From Rhabdophis nuchalis (taxonomy: Eukaryota; Chordata; Lepidosauria; Squamata; Natricidae): DNA of 64,000 nucleotides. The stretch covers positions 160,815,503-160,879,502 of the forward strand of contig CM077645.1 of NCBI GenBank assembly GCA_039707465.1, written 5' to 3'. Shown piece after piece: positions 10,722 to 20,138 of this stretch (position 1 is the first letter of the stretch; each line of letters starts with the position of its first letter). The notes beneath the pieces are model-generated. The model made no database searches, was not told the origin of the DNA, and was given only the letters and a program-made list of their open reading frames with translations. The translations under genes and the position numbers were made by a program.

Positions 10722-13427
10722 TGGGGCCACGAGGGTGGACTCCCCCTCGTTGAAATGTGCCCACCAGGCTATCGCGCTTTTCATCAGCCCCGGGCCCTAG
10801 GTAGGGGTGGTGGGGTGGCGGTCATAATAAAGGAAGGTCTTGAGCCAAGAGAGACCATTGTGCCACAGACCACCGGTTGTGAGTCCCTCTGCGTGAAGTG
10901 GGGCCTAGGGAGGCAGTTGGGCTTGCTGGTTGTATACCTGGCTCCCCGCTATGTAGCAGCAGCCCTGTCCGAGCTCCTGGAGGTGATCGCTACGGTGGCA
11001 GTGGAGACCCCCAGACTTTTGGTCATGGGGGACTTTAATCTGCCATCGGTGGGCGAATCATCCGTGGCAGCTCGGGAGTTCATGGCTTCCATGACGGCCA
11101 TGGACCTGACCCAATTAATTCAAGGCCCCACCCACGAGGGTGGACATACACCGGATCTCATCTTTGTCTCTGGCCAATGGAAGAGTGATCTGGGTATAGG
11201 GGATATAGTCATCACGCCCTTGTCATGGTCAGACCACTCACTTCTCCAGCTCGACTTTCCGACCGCTGCTCCCCTCCGTGGGGAGGCGGAACCAGAGCCA
11301 CCGATCTGGTTCCGCCCCAGGCGCCTTATGGACCCGGATGGGTTCCAGACGGCGCTTGGGCCACTTCCTGTACCCCTGACCCACGCCCCGATGGAGGACC
11401 TCGTGGCCGCATGGAATACTGCGAACACGGGGGCCTTGGATCGGGTCGCGCCCTTGCGGCCTCTCTTGTGGCGACGTGTCGCCCCGGCTCCTTGGTTTAC
11501 CGAGGAGCTGAGGGTGATGAAACGCCACAAGAGATGCCTAGAGAGAAGATGGAGGTATACCCGTTCTGAATCTGACCGGACACAAGTAAGAGCCCAGTTA
11601 CGGACTTACATTGTGGCGCTGAGAGTGGCCAAACGTCATCATTGTGCCACTCTCATAGCATCCGCAGAAAACCGCCCTGCCGCCCTGTTCAGGGTGACCC
11701 GCTCCCTCCTTCAACAGAGGGTGCGGGAAGCCCCGCTACAGGGCAGAGCAGAGGAATTTGTGACTTTTCTGCAGGAGAAAATCGCTCAGATACAGAACGA
11801 GCTAGCCCCCATTGATGGTCCAGTGGGATGCCACGAGACAGATCTTGTTTGGGAGGAGTTTGACTCCGTTGCTTCCGAGGATATGGACAGGCTACGTGGG
11901 CGACTGCGAGCCACCACATGTTTATTGGACCCGTGTCCCTCCTGGCTTGTACTGGCATCCTGGGAGGTGACACGAGGCTGGCTCCAAGAGGTTGTCAACG
12001 CATCCTTAAGTGAGGGTTCCTTGCCTGCTTCCCTAAAAGAGGCTATGGTGAGGCCCCTCCTTAAGAAGCCCTCTTTGGACCCAGCTTTATTAAACAACTA
12101 TCGTCCAGTCTCCAACCTTCCCTTTTTGGCGAAGGTTGTTGAGAGTGTGGTGGCACAACAGTTTCCCCGTCACCTGTAGGAAGTTGATTATCTAGACCCG
12201 CGCCAGTCCGGCTTTCGGCCCGGGCATAGCACTGAGACGGCATTGGTCGCGTTGGTCGATGATCTCTGGAAGGCCAGAGATGGGGGTTGTTCCTCCATCC
12301 TGGTCCTATTAGACCTCTCGGCGGCTTTTGATACCATCGACCATGGTATCCTATTGCATCGGCTGGGGGGGTTGGGGGTGGGAGGCACCGTCTTACGGTG
12401 GTTCTCCTCCTACCTCTCTGGCTGATCGCAATTTGTGTTGACAGGAGAGCAGAGGTCGACCTCGAGACCCCTCACATGTGGGGTGCCTCAGGGGTCGGTC
12501 CTCTCGCCTCTCCTGTTTAACACATATATGAAGCCGCTGGGTGAGATCATCCGTGGTTTTGGGGTAGAGTACCATCTGTACGCTGATGATACACAGCTGT
12601 ACATTTCTACCCCAAACCACCCCAACGATGCCGTAGCAGTGATGTGCCAGTGCCTGGAAGCCGTGCGGATCTGGATGGGAAGTAATGGACTCAGGCTCAA
12701 CCCAACCAAGACCGAGTGGCTGTGGTTTCCGGCTGCCCGATTCAAGCAGCTGACTCCATCGCTGGCCATAGGGGGCGAACATCTTGCCCCTGTGGATGGG
12801 GCGCGCAACTTGGGTGTCCTCCTGGATGCCCGGCTGTCCATGGAAGATCAAGTGACAGCCGTGGCCAGGAGGGCGTTTTACCAGGTTCGCCTGGTTCGCC
12901 AGTTGCGCCCCCTATTGGATTGGGACGCCCTTCGCACAGTCACTCATGCTCTCGTGACATCGCGACCGGACTATTGTAACTCTCTCTACATGGGGCTCCC
13001 CTTGATGTGCACCCGGAGACTTCAGATGGTTCAGAATGCAGCCGCGCGGGCAATCTTGGGTACCTCCAGATTTGCCCACATAACTCCACTTCTACGCGAG
13101 CTGCACTGGCTGCCTGTCGTCTTCCGGGTGCGCTTCAAGGTATTAGTCATCATTTTTAAAGCGCTCCATGGCTCGGGACCTAGCTATCTGCGGGATCGGA
13201 TCCTGCCGCATACATCCTCACGGCCGATTCACTCCCACAGAGAGGGACTTCTCCGGGTGCCGTCCACTAGACTCTGTCAGCGGGCGACGCCCAGGGGAAG
13301 GGCTCTCTCTGTGGCGGGCCCAGCCCTCTGGAACGACCTTCCCCCCGACATCAGAACAACCACGGACTTCCGCTCCTTCCGTCTGAAATTAAAAACTCAT
13401 CTTTTCCGTTTGGCCGGCCTTGGTTAG
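10722..13427 (+). pseudogene. L2 ORF2-like endonuclease/reverse transcriptase, two nonsense mutations
   Basis: This frame encodes the polyprotein that nicks target DNA and reverse-transcribes the L2 RNA in the nucleus. Visible motifs are the apurinic-endonuclease blocks MGDFNLPS (near 11,027) and SDHSLLQLDF (near 11,230), then RT motif A ([13 protein letters not shown] near 12,310), motif B ([14 protein letters not shown] near 12,480) and the catalytic YADDTQLY (near 12,580). The C-terminal [13 protein letters not shown] block is typical of the L2 clade. The frame is unbroken apart from a TAG at 12,177-12,179, where copy 2 has GAG, and a TGA at 12,423-12,425. The N-terminal part of the endonuclease is missing. 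The upstream open frame through the microsatellite is fortuitous. Low decay suggests a fairly recent insertion, but it cannot make a full protein. Confidence 0.9.
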
Positions 13428-13599
13428 CCTCTCTCTACAGGGTTTAGCTGTTTTTAATTGGGTATTTTAGCAGATTAAGGGGATTTTAGCACAGGCTCAT
13501 ATTTAATTTTTTCTTAACTGTATGTGTATATTGTATTGTGGTTTTAGTTTCCCTGTGCACCGCTCCGAGTCCCTATGGGGAGAGGAGCGGTCTATAAAT

Positions 13600-13602
13600 T
13601 AA

Positions 13603-13682
<80 letters not shown>
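13600..13682. repeat. (ATT)n tail of L2 copy 1
   Basis: About 80 bp of nearly perfect ATT repeats terminate the L2 3' UTR; L2-type elements end in short tandem repeats rather than poly(A). Confidence 0.95.
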
Positions 13683-13758
13683 CATCACAGCTCCTGTTCA
13701 AGGGTCCCTTTAAGGGGAGGAGACTTAAGGAGGAGACTATTTTCAGCCCTTAAAAATC

Positions 13759-13765
<7 letters not shown>
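13683..13765 (-). mobile_element. P2 repeat fragment, right half of copy split by L2
   Basis: ATCACAGCTCCTGTTC followed by CCCTTTAAGGGGAGGAGAC matches the P2 end at 18,479-18,525. The left half is the 16 bp at 10,698-10,713. The middle of the repeat, including any hammerhead, is deleted, and the copy runs into (AC)n. Confidence 0.75.

Positions 13766-13812
<47 letters not shown>
13763..13812. repeat. (AC)n(AT)n microsatellite
   Basis: About 40 bp of AC dinucleotides followed by a short AT run sit between a P2 fragment and a Penelope terminal repeat. Confidence 0.95.
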
Positions 13813-13990
13813 GTTTTCTGAGGTTTTCGCGGGTGTTTGTATGTAGGTCTTTGGTTGTTCGGGTTTTCTCCCGCGTAGAATTGGAAGTATCTTCACGACG
13901 TTTCGATGAAGTCTCATTCATCATCTTCAGGCTGGTGCTTCCGGCTTGGTGCTTCCAGGAGCAATGTGAGATCTCAGCCGTTTTCTCTTT
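13813..13990 (-). mobile_element. Penelope terminal repeat (P1), copy b
   Basis: The complete inverted P1 block runs from the TTTTCTGAGGTTTTCGCGGG end (13,813) to the GAGATCTCAGCCGTT start. It carries a hammerhead-like core at 13,900-13,930. Confidence 0.85.
13900..13930 (-). ncRNA. Hammerhead-like core in Penelope terminal repeat (copy b)
   Basis: On the minus strand: CUGAAGA, one extra U, stem GAUGAA/UUCAUC with loop UGAGAC, then GAAAC followed by GUC. GGAAG and CUUCC, further out, could pair as distal stem I. The two bases of possible stem III give no loop, so any activity would probably need a dimer. Confidence 0.5.
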
Positions 13991-14168
13991 TTAACTGCCA
14001 GTGGGGGTGTGAGCTGATTGGGTGGGAGCTTGGTTGCATTCTGATTGGGTGGAGGTATATTCTGATTGGTGGGGGGCTTGGCTGTGCTCTGATTGAATGG
14101 GAGTTTGGCTGTGCTTTGATTGGAATGGGAGCGTGTTCTGTTTGGATGGGGGCCTGGTTGTGCTTGTG

Positions 14169-14562
14169 TTAGTCTGAGTTGCAGAGGGATTTGAACTGGT
14201 GAGCTGCGTTACTGTTGTTTGGCTTCGCGTTTGTGGTCGTGCCACATCTCTGGTGGGCATCAGTTTGCTTCATGTATGGATTGGAGGGGTTTAAAGTGGC
14301 TAATAATGCAGCTGTGGTCTGGTTTCTGGTTTGTGGTTGGGCTTCTGGTTTGTGGTCATCATTGGTGTGGGTTTGGGCTTGCTTTTTGCGTGGATGTGTG
14401 ATAGTGACATCCTGTGTGGTTTTCGTGAGTGTGGGTCTGGTATCATTCTTTGTGTTAGGGACTCGTTTGTCAGTGAGGGCAGGTTTCCAAATGGCTGGTA
14501 GGCGGGAGGTATCATCTCGTTTATTCATGCTGTGTGGCCGTTTTTCTATCTCAATAGCTTCT
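14169..14562 (-). pseudogene. Penelope ORF C-terminus (downstream of the L2 insertion)
   Basis: From 14,562 leftwards the frame reads EAIEIEKRPHSMNKRDD, which directly continues the IEHFNNRIIR end of the GIY-YIG fragment at 17,020. This shows that one Penelope ORF was split by the L2. The downstream residues (RLPAIWKPAL, then a basic Thr/Pro/Asn-rich tail) have no domain I know. The frame stays open to 14,169 but is separated from its catalytic part, so it cannot function. The plus-strand copy lacks this segment because of an internal deletion. Confidence 0.8.
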
Positions 14563-17019
14563 GAGTTGTGATCTGGGGATAGGGGATTTAGCCATCACTC
14601 CCTTGTCATGGACAGATCACGCTCTCCTTCGGCTAGACATTCCAATCGCTTCACCTCACCGCGGGGAGGCGGAAGCAGATACTCCTAGATGGTTCCGCCC
14701 CAGGCTTCTAATGGACCCGGAAGGATTCCAGAGGGAGCTTGGGCCAATTCCTGTGACCCTGCCTCGCGACTCGACTGAGGACCTAGTGGCCGCATGGTTG
14801 AGGGGGGCCTTGGACCGAGTCGAGCCCTTGCAGCCTCTCTTGCGGTGTCGAACTACCCAGACTCCCTGGTTTACTGAGGAGCTTCGGGGGATGAAGTGCC
14901 ACAAGAGACGCCTAGAGAGCAGATGGAGATCCTCTCGCTCCGAAGCCGACCGAACACTAGTGAGAACCCATATTAGGGCTTACTTGGTGGCGATTAGGGT
15001 GGCCAAACGGGAGTACTGTGCCACCTTTATTGCATCCGCAGATAACCGCCCTGCTGCCCTGTTTGGGGTGACCCGCTCCCTCCTTCATCAGAGGCCGCGG
15101 GAAGCCCCTTTACAAGGGCGAGCAGAGGAATTTGGGATTTATCTGCAGGAGAAAATCACTCGGATTCGGAATGAGCTACCTTCCATCGCCAGTGGTCCTG
15201 TGGGACTGTCCGAGACTAGTCTTGAGGTTCCTTCTTGGGAGGAGTTTGACTTTGTTACCACCGAGGATATGGACAGGTTGTCAAGGAAACTTAGGGCGAC
15301 CACGTTTATTGGACCCGTGTCCCTCCTGGCTTGTACTGGCATCCTGGGAGACGACACGAGGCTGGCTCCAGGGCATTGTCAACGCATCTTTGAGTGAGGG
15401 GTCCGTACCTGCCGTCTTGAAAGAGGCGGAAGTGAGGCCCCTCCTCAAGAAGCCGTCCCTGGACCCGGCATTATTAGAGAACTATCGTCTGGTCTCCAAC
15501 CTTCACTTTTTGGTGAAGGTTGTTGAGGGTGTGGTAGCCCAACAGTTTCCGCGACACCTGGAGGAAGTTGATTATCTAGACCCGCGCCAGTCCGGCTTCC
15601 GACCCGGTCACAGTACTGAGACGGCATTGGTCGTGTTGGTTGATGATCTCTGGAGGGCGCGGGATAGAGGTTATTCCTCTATCCTAATCCTATTAGACAT
15701 CTCAGCGGCTTTTGATACCATCGACCATGGTATCCTATTGCGTCGACTGGGGGGGTTGGGGCTGGGAGGCACCGTTTTGCGGTGGTTCTCGTCCTACCTC
15801 TCTGGTCCATTGCAATATGTGTTGACGGGAGGGCAGAGGTCGACCTCGAGGCCCCTCGTATGTGGGGTTCCTCAGGGGTCGCTCCTCTCGCCCCTCCTTT
15901 TCAACACATATATGAAGCCGCTGGGTGAGATCATCCGTGGCTTTGGGGTGGAGTACCATCTGTACGCTGATGATACTCAGTTGTACATATCCACCCCAGA
16001 CCACCCCAACGATGCCTTCGAAGTGCTGTCCCGGTGTTTGGAGGCCGTACGGATCTGGATGGGTGGTAACAAACTCAAGCTCAACCCTGCCAAGACTGAG
16101 TGGCTGTGGTTTCCGGCACCCCGGTTCATCCAGATTACTCCAACTCTGGCCATTGGGGGTGAAACACTGGCCCCCGTGGAGAGGGCGCGCAATTTGGGTG
16201 TCCTCCTGGATCCCCGGCTGTCCATGGAAGACCATGTGGCAGCCATGGGGAGGGGGGCGTTTCATCAGGTACGCCTGATGCGCCAATTGCGCCCCTTACT
16301 GGACCGGGCTGCCCTTCGCACAGTCACTCAAGTTCTCGTGACATCCCGACTCGACTACTGTAATGCTCTCTACATGGGGCTTCCCTTGAGGTGCACCCGA
16401 AAGCTACAGTTAGTCCAAAACTCAGCCGCGCGGGTGATTATGGGAGCCACTAGATGCTCCCACATAACACCGATCCTGCGCGAGCTGCATTGGCTTCCTG
16501 TGGTCTTTCGGGTGCGCTTCAAGGTCTTGACGACCATCTTTAAAGCGCTCCATGGCTCGGGGCCTAGTTATTTGCGAGACCGCCTCTTGCCCCATACATC
16601 CCTTAGACCGATACGCTCCCACAGAGAGGGCCTTCTCAGGGTGCCGTCGGCCGGGCAATGCCGACTGGCGACATCCAGGGAAAGAGCCTTCTCTGTGGCG
16701 GGCCCAGCCCTTTGGAATGACCTACCCCCCAAATTACGCACCATCACCGACCTCTGCCTCTTCCGCCAATGTCTAAAGACATACCTATTCCAACAAACCG
16801 GCCTAGCCTAACCTCCCATGGGGACTTTTAGATAGTTTTAAATTGGGTATTTTAAAATTGGGTTTTTAGCATAGGATATGACGGTTTAATTTATATTTTA
16901 AATTGTGTATTTATTTTTGTACTCTGTATGTTTTTTAATTTTCCTGTGCGCGCCCTGGGTCCTTTGCGGAGAAGGACGGGATATAAATGTAAATAAACTA
17001 AACTAAACTAAACTAAACT
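14563..17019 (+). mobile_element. L2-clade LINE, copy 2 (5' truncated)
   Basis: The L2 copy begins in the last part of the endonuclease domain, contains the whole reverse transcriptase, a 3' UTR (GCGCCCTGGGTCC, GGATATAAATGTAAATAAAC) and an (AAACT)n tail. It is inserted in the opposite orientation in a Penelope ORF between codons for IIR and EAIEI. Little or no target duplication is visible (at most TCT). Confidence 0.9.
14569..16811 (+). pseudogene. L2 endonuclease/reverse transcriptase with a 2-bp deletion
   Basis: The coding part starts at the C-terminal endonuclease block (LSWTDHALLRLDIP) and continues into the reverse transcriptase: [14 protein letters not shown] near 15,690, GVPQGSLLSPLLFN near 15,865, [10 protein letters not shown] near 15,965 and a C-terminal [13 protein letters not shown] near 16,485. 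Relative to copy 1, two bases are missing near 15,305 (ACCACATG becomes ACCACG), shifting the frame; the downstream frame is then open to the stop at 16,809-16,811. Without the N-terminal endonuclease and with the frameshift it is not functional. Codon position and protein similarity with copy 1 show the two are from the same family but not duplicates of one insertion. Confidence 0.9.
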
Positions 17020-17243
17020 CTGATTATTCTGTTGTTAAAGTGTTCAATTTTGGCAATAGTTCTGGTCTTTTTAAAGTCTATATCATGTCCTGTGGCTTTG
17101 AGGTGTTGGACCAGGGAAGAAGTTGGTTCCTCCTTTCTGACTGAGTTTTTGTGTTCTTCAATGCGTGCCTTTATTCTTCTGTTGGTTTGTCTGATGTATG
17201 TGGTGGGGCAGGTGGTGCATGGGATTTCATATACTCCTTGATT
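17020..17243 (-). pseudogene. Penelope GIY-YIG endonuclease fragment (minus arm)
   Basis: Encodes ENQGVYEIPCTTCPTTYI, then RQTNRRIKARIEEHK and HLKATGHDIDFKK, ending at IEHFNNRIIR. This is the GIY-YIG nuclease that follows the reverse transcriptase in Penelope-like elements and nicks the target DNA. Visible family marks are GVYEI (GIY position), the CxxC pair unusual to Penelope nucleases, YI[G/R]QT (YIG position), the catalytic-type Arg and the EEH segment. In this copy the glycine of YIG is replaced by arginine (YIRQT), whereas the plus copy keeps YIGQT. The 5' end is truncated at 17,243 and the 3' end is cut by the L2. Confidence 0.9.
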
Positions 17244-17250
17244 TTCAAAC

Positions 17251-17811
17251 GGATTCCAAAGAAACAAGATCACTAACCTAATCCAAAAAGAAAACCCCAC
17301 TAAAATCCAAGACAGTGAACAAGAAAACGGCAAAGCCCTCCTCCCATACATAAAAGGCACCACAGACAGAATCAGCAAGATCCTCCACAAACACAACATC
17401 AAGACAGCATTCTACACAAACCGAAAAATATCCACCATCCTAAGAAACCCCAAAGACAAAATAGAGTTAGAAAATCAAGGAGTATATGAAATCCCATGCC
17501 CCACCTGCCCCACCACATACATCGGACAAACCAACAGAAGAATAAAGGCACGCATTGAAGAACACAAAAACTCAGTCAGAAAGGAGGAACCAACTTCTTC
17601 CCTGGTCCAACACTTCAAAGCCACAGGACATGATATAGACTTTAAAAAGTCCCTAACACAAAGAATGATACCAGACCCACACTCACGAAAACCACACAGG
17701 ATGTCACTATCACACATCCACGCAAAAAACAAGCCCAAACCCACACCAATGATGACCACAAACCAGAAGCCCGACCACAAACAAGAAGCCAGACCACAGC
17801 TGCATTATTAG
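17251..17811 (+). pseudogene. Penelope GIY-YIG endonuclease fragment (plus arm)
   Basis: An open frame without its own start encodes the region between reverse transcriptase and nuclease (LLPYIKGTTDRISKILHKH, then FYTNRKISTILRNPKDK) followed by the GIY-YIG nuclease: GVYEIPCPTCPTTYIGQTNR, IEEHKNSVRKEEPTSSLVQH and ATGHDIDFKKS. GIY-YIG core residues look intact. After FKK an internal deletion of roughly 150-200 bp, judged against the minus arm, joins it to the basic C-terminal tail, and the frame ends at 17,809-17,811. No reverse transcriptase is present, so it is a 5'-truncated fragment. The copy is oriented away from the minus arm. Confidence 0.9.
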
Positions 17812-17984
17812 CCACTTTAAACCCCTCCAATCCATACATGAAGCAAACTGATGCCCACCAGAGAGATGTGGCACGACCACAAACGCGAAGCCAAACAACA
17901 GTAACGCAGCTCACCAGCTCAAATCCCTCTGCAACTCAGACTAACACAAGCACAACCAGGCCTCCACCCAAACAGAACACCCCC

Positions 17985-18072
17985 CCATCCAATCAGAGCA
18001 CAGTCAAACTCCCATCCAATCAGAGCACAGCCAAGCCCCCTACCAATCAGAATATACCTCCACCCAATCAGA
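17985..18072 (+). promoter_or_regulatory. Array of CCAAT boxes before the Penelope terminal repeat
   Basis: Four CCAATCAG boxes at about 24-28-bp spacing (near 17,989, 18,015, 18,043 and 18,065) lie in short tandem repeats related to CCAATCAGAGCACAGCCAAG. They match the CCAAT box bound by NF-Y. The minus arm carries the same array inverted as CTGATTGG-like boxes at about 13,995-14,130. A promoter role for the Penelope transcript is inferred. Confidence 0.5.
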
Positions 18073-18116
18073 ATGCAGCCAAGCTCCCACCCACTCAGCT
18101 CACAACCCCACTGGCA

Positions 18117-18269
18117 GTTAAAAAGAGGAACCGGCTGAGATCTCACATTGCTCCTGGAAGCACCAAGCCGGAAGCACCAGCCTGAAGATGATGAATGAGA
18201 CTTCATCGAAACGTTGTGAAGATACTTCCAATTCTACGCGGGAGAAAACCCGAACAACCAAAGACCTAC

Positions 18270-18272
<3 letters not shown>
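18117..18272 (+). mobile_element. Penelope terminal repeat (P1), copy c
   Basis: A full P1 block, GAGGAACCGGCTGAGATCTC to AACAACCAAAGACCTACATA, ends in an AT/TG microsatellite. The inverted copy d starts about 40 bp further on. Confidence 0.85.
18182..18212 (+). ncRNA. Hammerhead-like core in Penelope terminal repeat (copy c)
   Basis: CUGAAGA, one extra U, stem GAUGAA/UUCAUC with loop UGAGAC, then GAAAC. The following bases are GUU in place of the GUC of other copies. Distal GGAAG (18,170-18,174) can pair with CUUCC (18,225-18,229). Confidence 0.5.

Positions 18273-18313
<41 letters not shown>
18273..18313. repeat. (AT)n(TG)n microsatellite
   Basis: A TG tract of about 35 bp lies between two oppositely oriented P1 terminal repeats. 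Confidence 0.95.
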
Positions 18314-18323
<10 letters not shown>

Positions 18324-18443
18324 GTTTTCGCGGGTGTTTGTATGTAGGTCTTTGGTTGTTCGGGTTTTCTCCCGCGTAGAATTGGAAGTATCTTCACGAC
18401 GTTTCGATGAAATCTCATTCATCATCTTCAGGCTGGTGCTTCA
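18314..18443 (-). mobile_element. Penelope terminal repeat (P1), copy d
   Basis: Inverted P1 block, truncated at its inner end, where CATCTTCAGGCTGGTGCT is tandemly duplicated. The hammerhead-like core is at 18,401-18,431. Confidence 0.8.
18401..18431 (-). ncRNA. Hammerhead-like core in Penelope terminal repeat (copy d)
   Basis: Minus strand: CUGAAGA, extra U, GAUGAA/UUCAUC stem, loop UGAGAU, GAAAC and GUC. Same layout as copies b, c and e. Confidence 0.5.
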
Positions 18444-18467
18444 TCTTCAGGCTGGTGCTATATATAT

Positions 18468-18812
18468 GTGAGAGAGATAATTATCACAGCTCCTGTTCAG
18501 AGGTCCCTTTAAGGGGAGGAGACTCAACGTCATCCCTCTCTGCCCTTCGACTCATCCTAGAGATCATCCAGACAGAGAACCTAATTAGATTACTGCTGTG
18601 TGACATTTTTTAGATATGTGTTAGATTTTTTAAGGGCTGAAAATAAAGAGACCAGGATGGATCCATTTCAGGTTTATTAGCCTTCTTCAGCTGGCCATAC
18701 TCCTTCTACTGGGATTTGAACTGGTGCTTTCCAGCATATGAGACAGGCTTCTCTATGCCTTGAGCTATCCAGTATCCCTGATATATCAGCCAATTTACAG
18801 GACTCTTAAATG
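18468..18812 (-). mobile_element. P2 repeat, copy 3
   Basis: A full-length P2: in its own sense a tRNA-like segment (B box AGTTCAAATCCC at about 18,711-18,722), a hammerhead, the CATATCTAAAAAATGTC block, and the CTCCCCTTAAAGGGACC end. The ATCACAGCTCCTGTTC border lies at 18,482. Confidence 0.8.
18650..18696 (-). ncRNA. Hammerhead ribozyme, P2 copy 3
   Basis: Stem I GGCCAG/CUGGUC, core CUGAAGA, stem II AGG/CCU with an interior mismatch, GAA, stem III AUGG/CCAU and C at the cleavage position. Compared with copy 8, stem III changed from AUAG/CUAU to AUGG/CCAU, a paired substitution. Stem II is weakened. Confidence 0.75.
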
Positions 18813-19025
18813 AGAGAGATAAATATATGTTCCACAATACCCTGTTAGGGCCCCAATTAAGGGAGGAAGCATACTGCTTTCCTCTTCTGCCTTTCAGCTC
18901 ATCACCAGAGATCATCTAGACAGAAAGCCATGAGTTCCGTTGTGTGACTTTTTAAATATGTGTGTTAGTTTTATGAGCTGATCAATAAATAAATTGATTG
19001 ATTGATTGATCAGCTCATAAAACAT
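18813..19025 (-). mobile_element. P2 repeat, copy 4 (lacks hammerhead)
   Basis: Starts at the TTCCACAATACCCTGTTAGG end and runs to a GATTGATTGATTGATCAGCT repeat, so it stops just before the hammerhead. Confidence 0.75.
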
Positions 19026-19069
19026 ATATATATGTTTATAGTTTATATATGTTTATATGTTTATATATA

Positions 19070-19130
19070 TAGGAGTATGGCCAGCTGAAGAAGGCTAATA
19101 AGCCCGAAATGGATATATATATCCATTTAG
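19070..19130 (+). mobile_element. P2 fragment, copy 5, with truncated hammerhead
   Basis: Plus-strand GGCCAG, CUGAAGA, AGGCU/AGCCC stem II, GAA and an elongated stem III (ATGGATAT/ATATCCAT) expanded by AT repeats. The 3' strand of stem I is missing, so this copy should not self-cleave. Confidence 0.7.
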
Positions 19131-19149
19131 CATATAGCATATATATATA

Positions 19150-19358
19150 TGTTAAATTTCTTTAAGGGATGATTAATAATAATTAATTAAGAGACCAGGA
19201 TGGATCCATTTCGGGCTCCTTAGCCCTCGTCAGCTGGCCATACTTCCCTACAGGGATTTGAACTGGTGCTCTCCAGCATTCGAAGCAGGCTTCTCTATGC
19301 CTTGAGCTAACCAGTTTCCCTGATTACATCATCCTTTCTACAGGACTTTATTGATGAA
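19150..19358 (-). mobile_element. P2 repeat, copy 6
   Basis: Minus-strand P2 with a tRNA-like segment (about 19,247-19,320; B box AGTTCAAATCCC), an intact hammerhead, and a truncated 3' part ending at GTTAAATTTC in an AT microsatellite. Confidence 0.8.
19193..19239 (-). ncRNA. Hammerhead ribozyme, P2 copy 6
   Basis: Stem I GGCCAG/CUGGUC, core CUGACGA, stem II GGGCU/AGCCC with loop AAGG, GAA, stem III AUGG/CCAU, C at the cleavage position. Every stem is fully paired and the core is complete. Stem II differs from the GAGCU/AGCUC of copy 8 by a paired substitution. Confidence 0.88.
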
Positions 19359-19582
19359 GTGGATATTTTGTTACAGCTTCCTGTTAGGCCTATTTTAAGG
19401 GAGGAGGCAAACTTGTCATCCTTCTCTGTCCTTTGACTCAACCTAGAGACCATCCAGACAGAGACCTATTAAATTGCTGCTGTCTTTTTAGATATGTGTT
19501 AAATTTCTTTAAGGGATGATTAATAATAATTAATTAAGAGACCAGGATGGAAGCTGTAACAAAATATCCACTTCATATATAT
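19359..19582 (-). mobile_element. P2 repeat, copy 7, with inverted end
   Basis: P2 from TGTTACAGCTTCCTGTTAGG to the GAGACCAGGATGG bases that open a hammerhead, then stops. The final AAGCTGTAACAAAATATCC is the inverse of the copy's own beginning, making this a small palindrome. Confidence 0.75.
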
Positions 19583-19956
<374 letters not shown>

Positions 19957-20138
19957 ATTGTTTCACAACAACCTGTTATTATTAGGCCCCAATTAAAGGG
20001 AGGAGACATACTGTTTCCCTTACTGCTCATCGGCTCATCGCTAGAGACCATCCAAACAGCAAGCCAAGAATTACGTTGTATAATATTTTAGATATGTGTG
20101 TTAGTTTTATGAGCTGATCAATAAATTAAATTAGAAGA

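Larger units (their letters stand above)
10714..13682 (+). mobile_element. L2-clade LINE, copy 1 (5' truncated)
   Basis: A non-LTR retrotransposon with endonuclease and reverse transcriptase coding, then a 3' UTR containing the L2-like CCGAGTCCC...GAGGAGCGG...TATAAATTAAA end and an (ATT)n tail at 13,600-13,682. It begins part-way through the endonuclease. It lies inside a P2 repeat: P2 bases GAGAGAATATTATCAC precede it and the P2 continuation ATCACAGCTCCTGTTC follows it, with ATCAC apparently duplicated. Confidence 0.9.
13813..17243 (-). mobile_element. Penelope-like element, minus arm, interrupted by L2 copy 2
   Basis: Reading right to left: a GIY-YIG endonuclease fragment (17,243-17,020), an interrupting L2 (14,563-17,019), the C-terminal end of the same Penelope ORF (14,562-14,169), an inverted-CCAAT-rich spacer (about 14,150-13,990) and the P1 terminal repeat (13,990-13,813). 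The arm is 5' truncated; the reverse transcriptase is absent. At about 17,245 it meets a second Penelope copy in plus orientation, giving a head-to-head pair. Confidence 0.85.
17251..18272 (+). mobile_element. Penelope-like element, plus arm
   Basis: GIY-YIG fragment, C-terminal tail, a spacer with repeated CCAATCAG boxes and a P1 terminal repeat ending in an AT/TG microsatellite. It mirrors the minus arm at 13,813-17,243, so the pair forms a large imperfect inverted repeat with its centre near 17,247. Confidence 0.85.

Noticed and set aside
13575..13994. Open frame of Tyr and Thr-His repeats
   Set aside because: It runs through (ATT)n and (AC)n tracts and a Penelope terminal repeat; not a gene.
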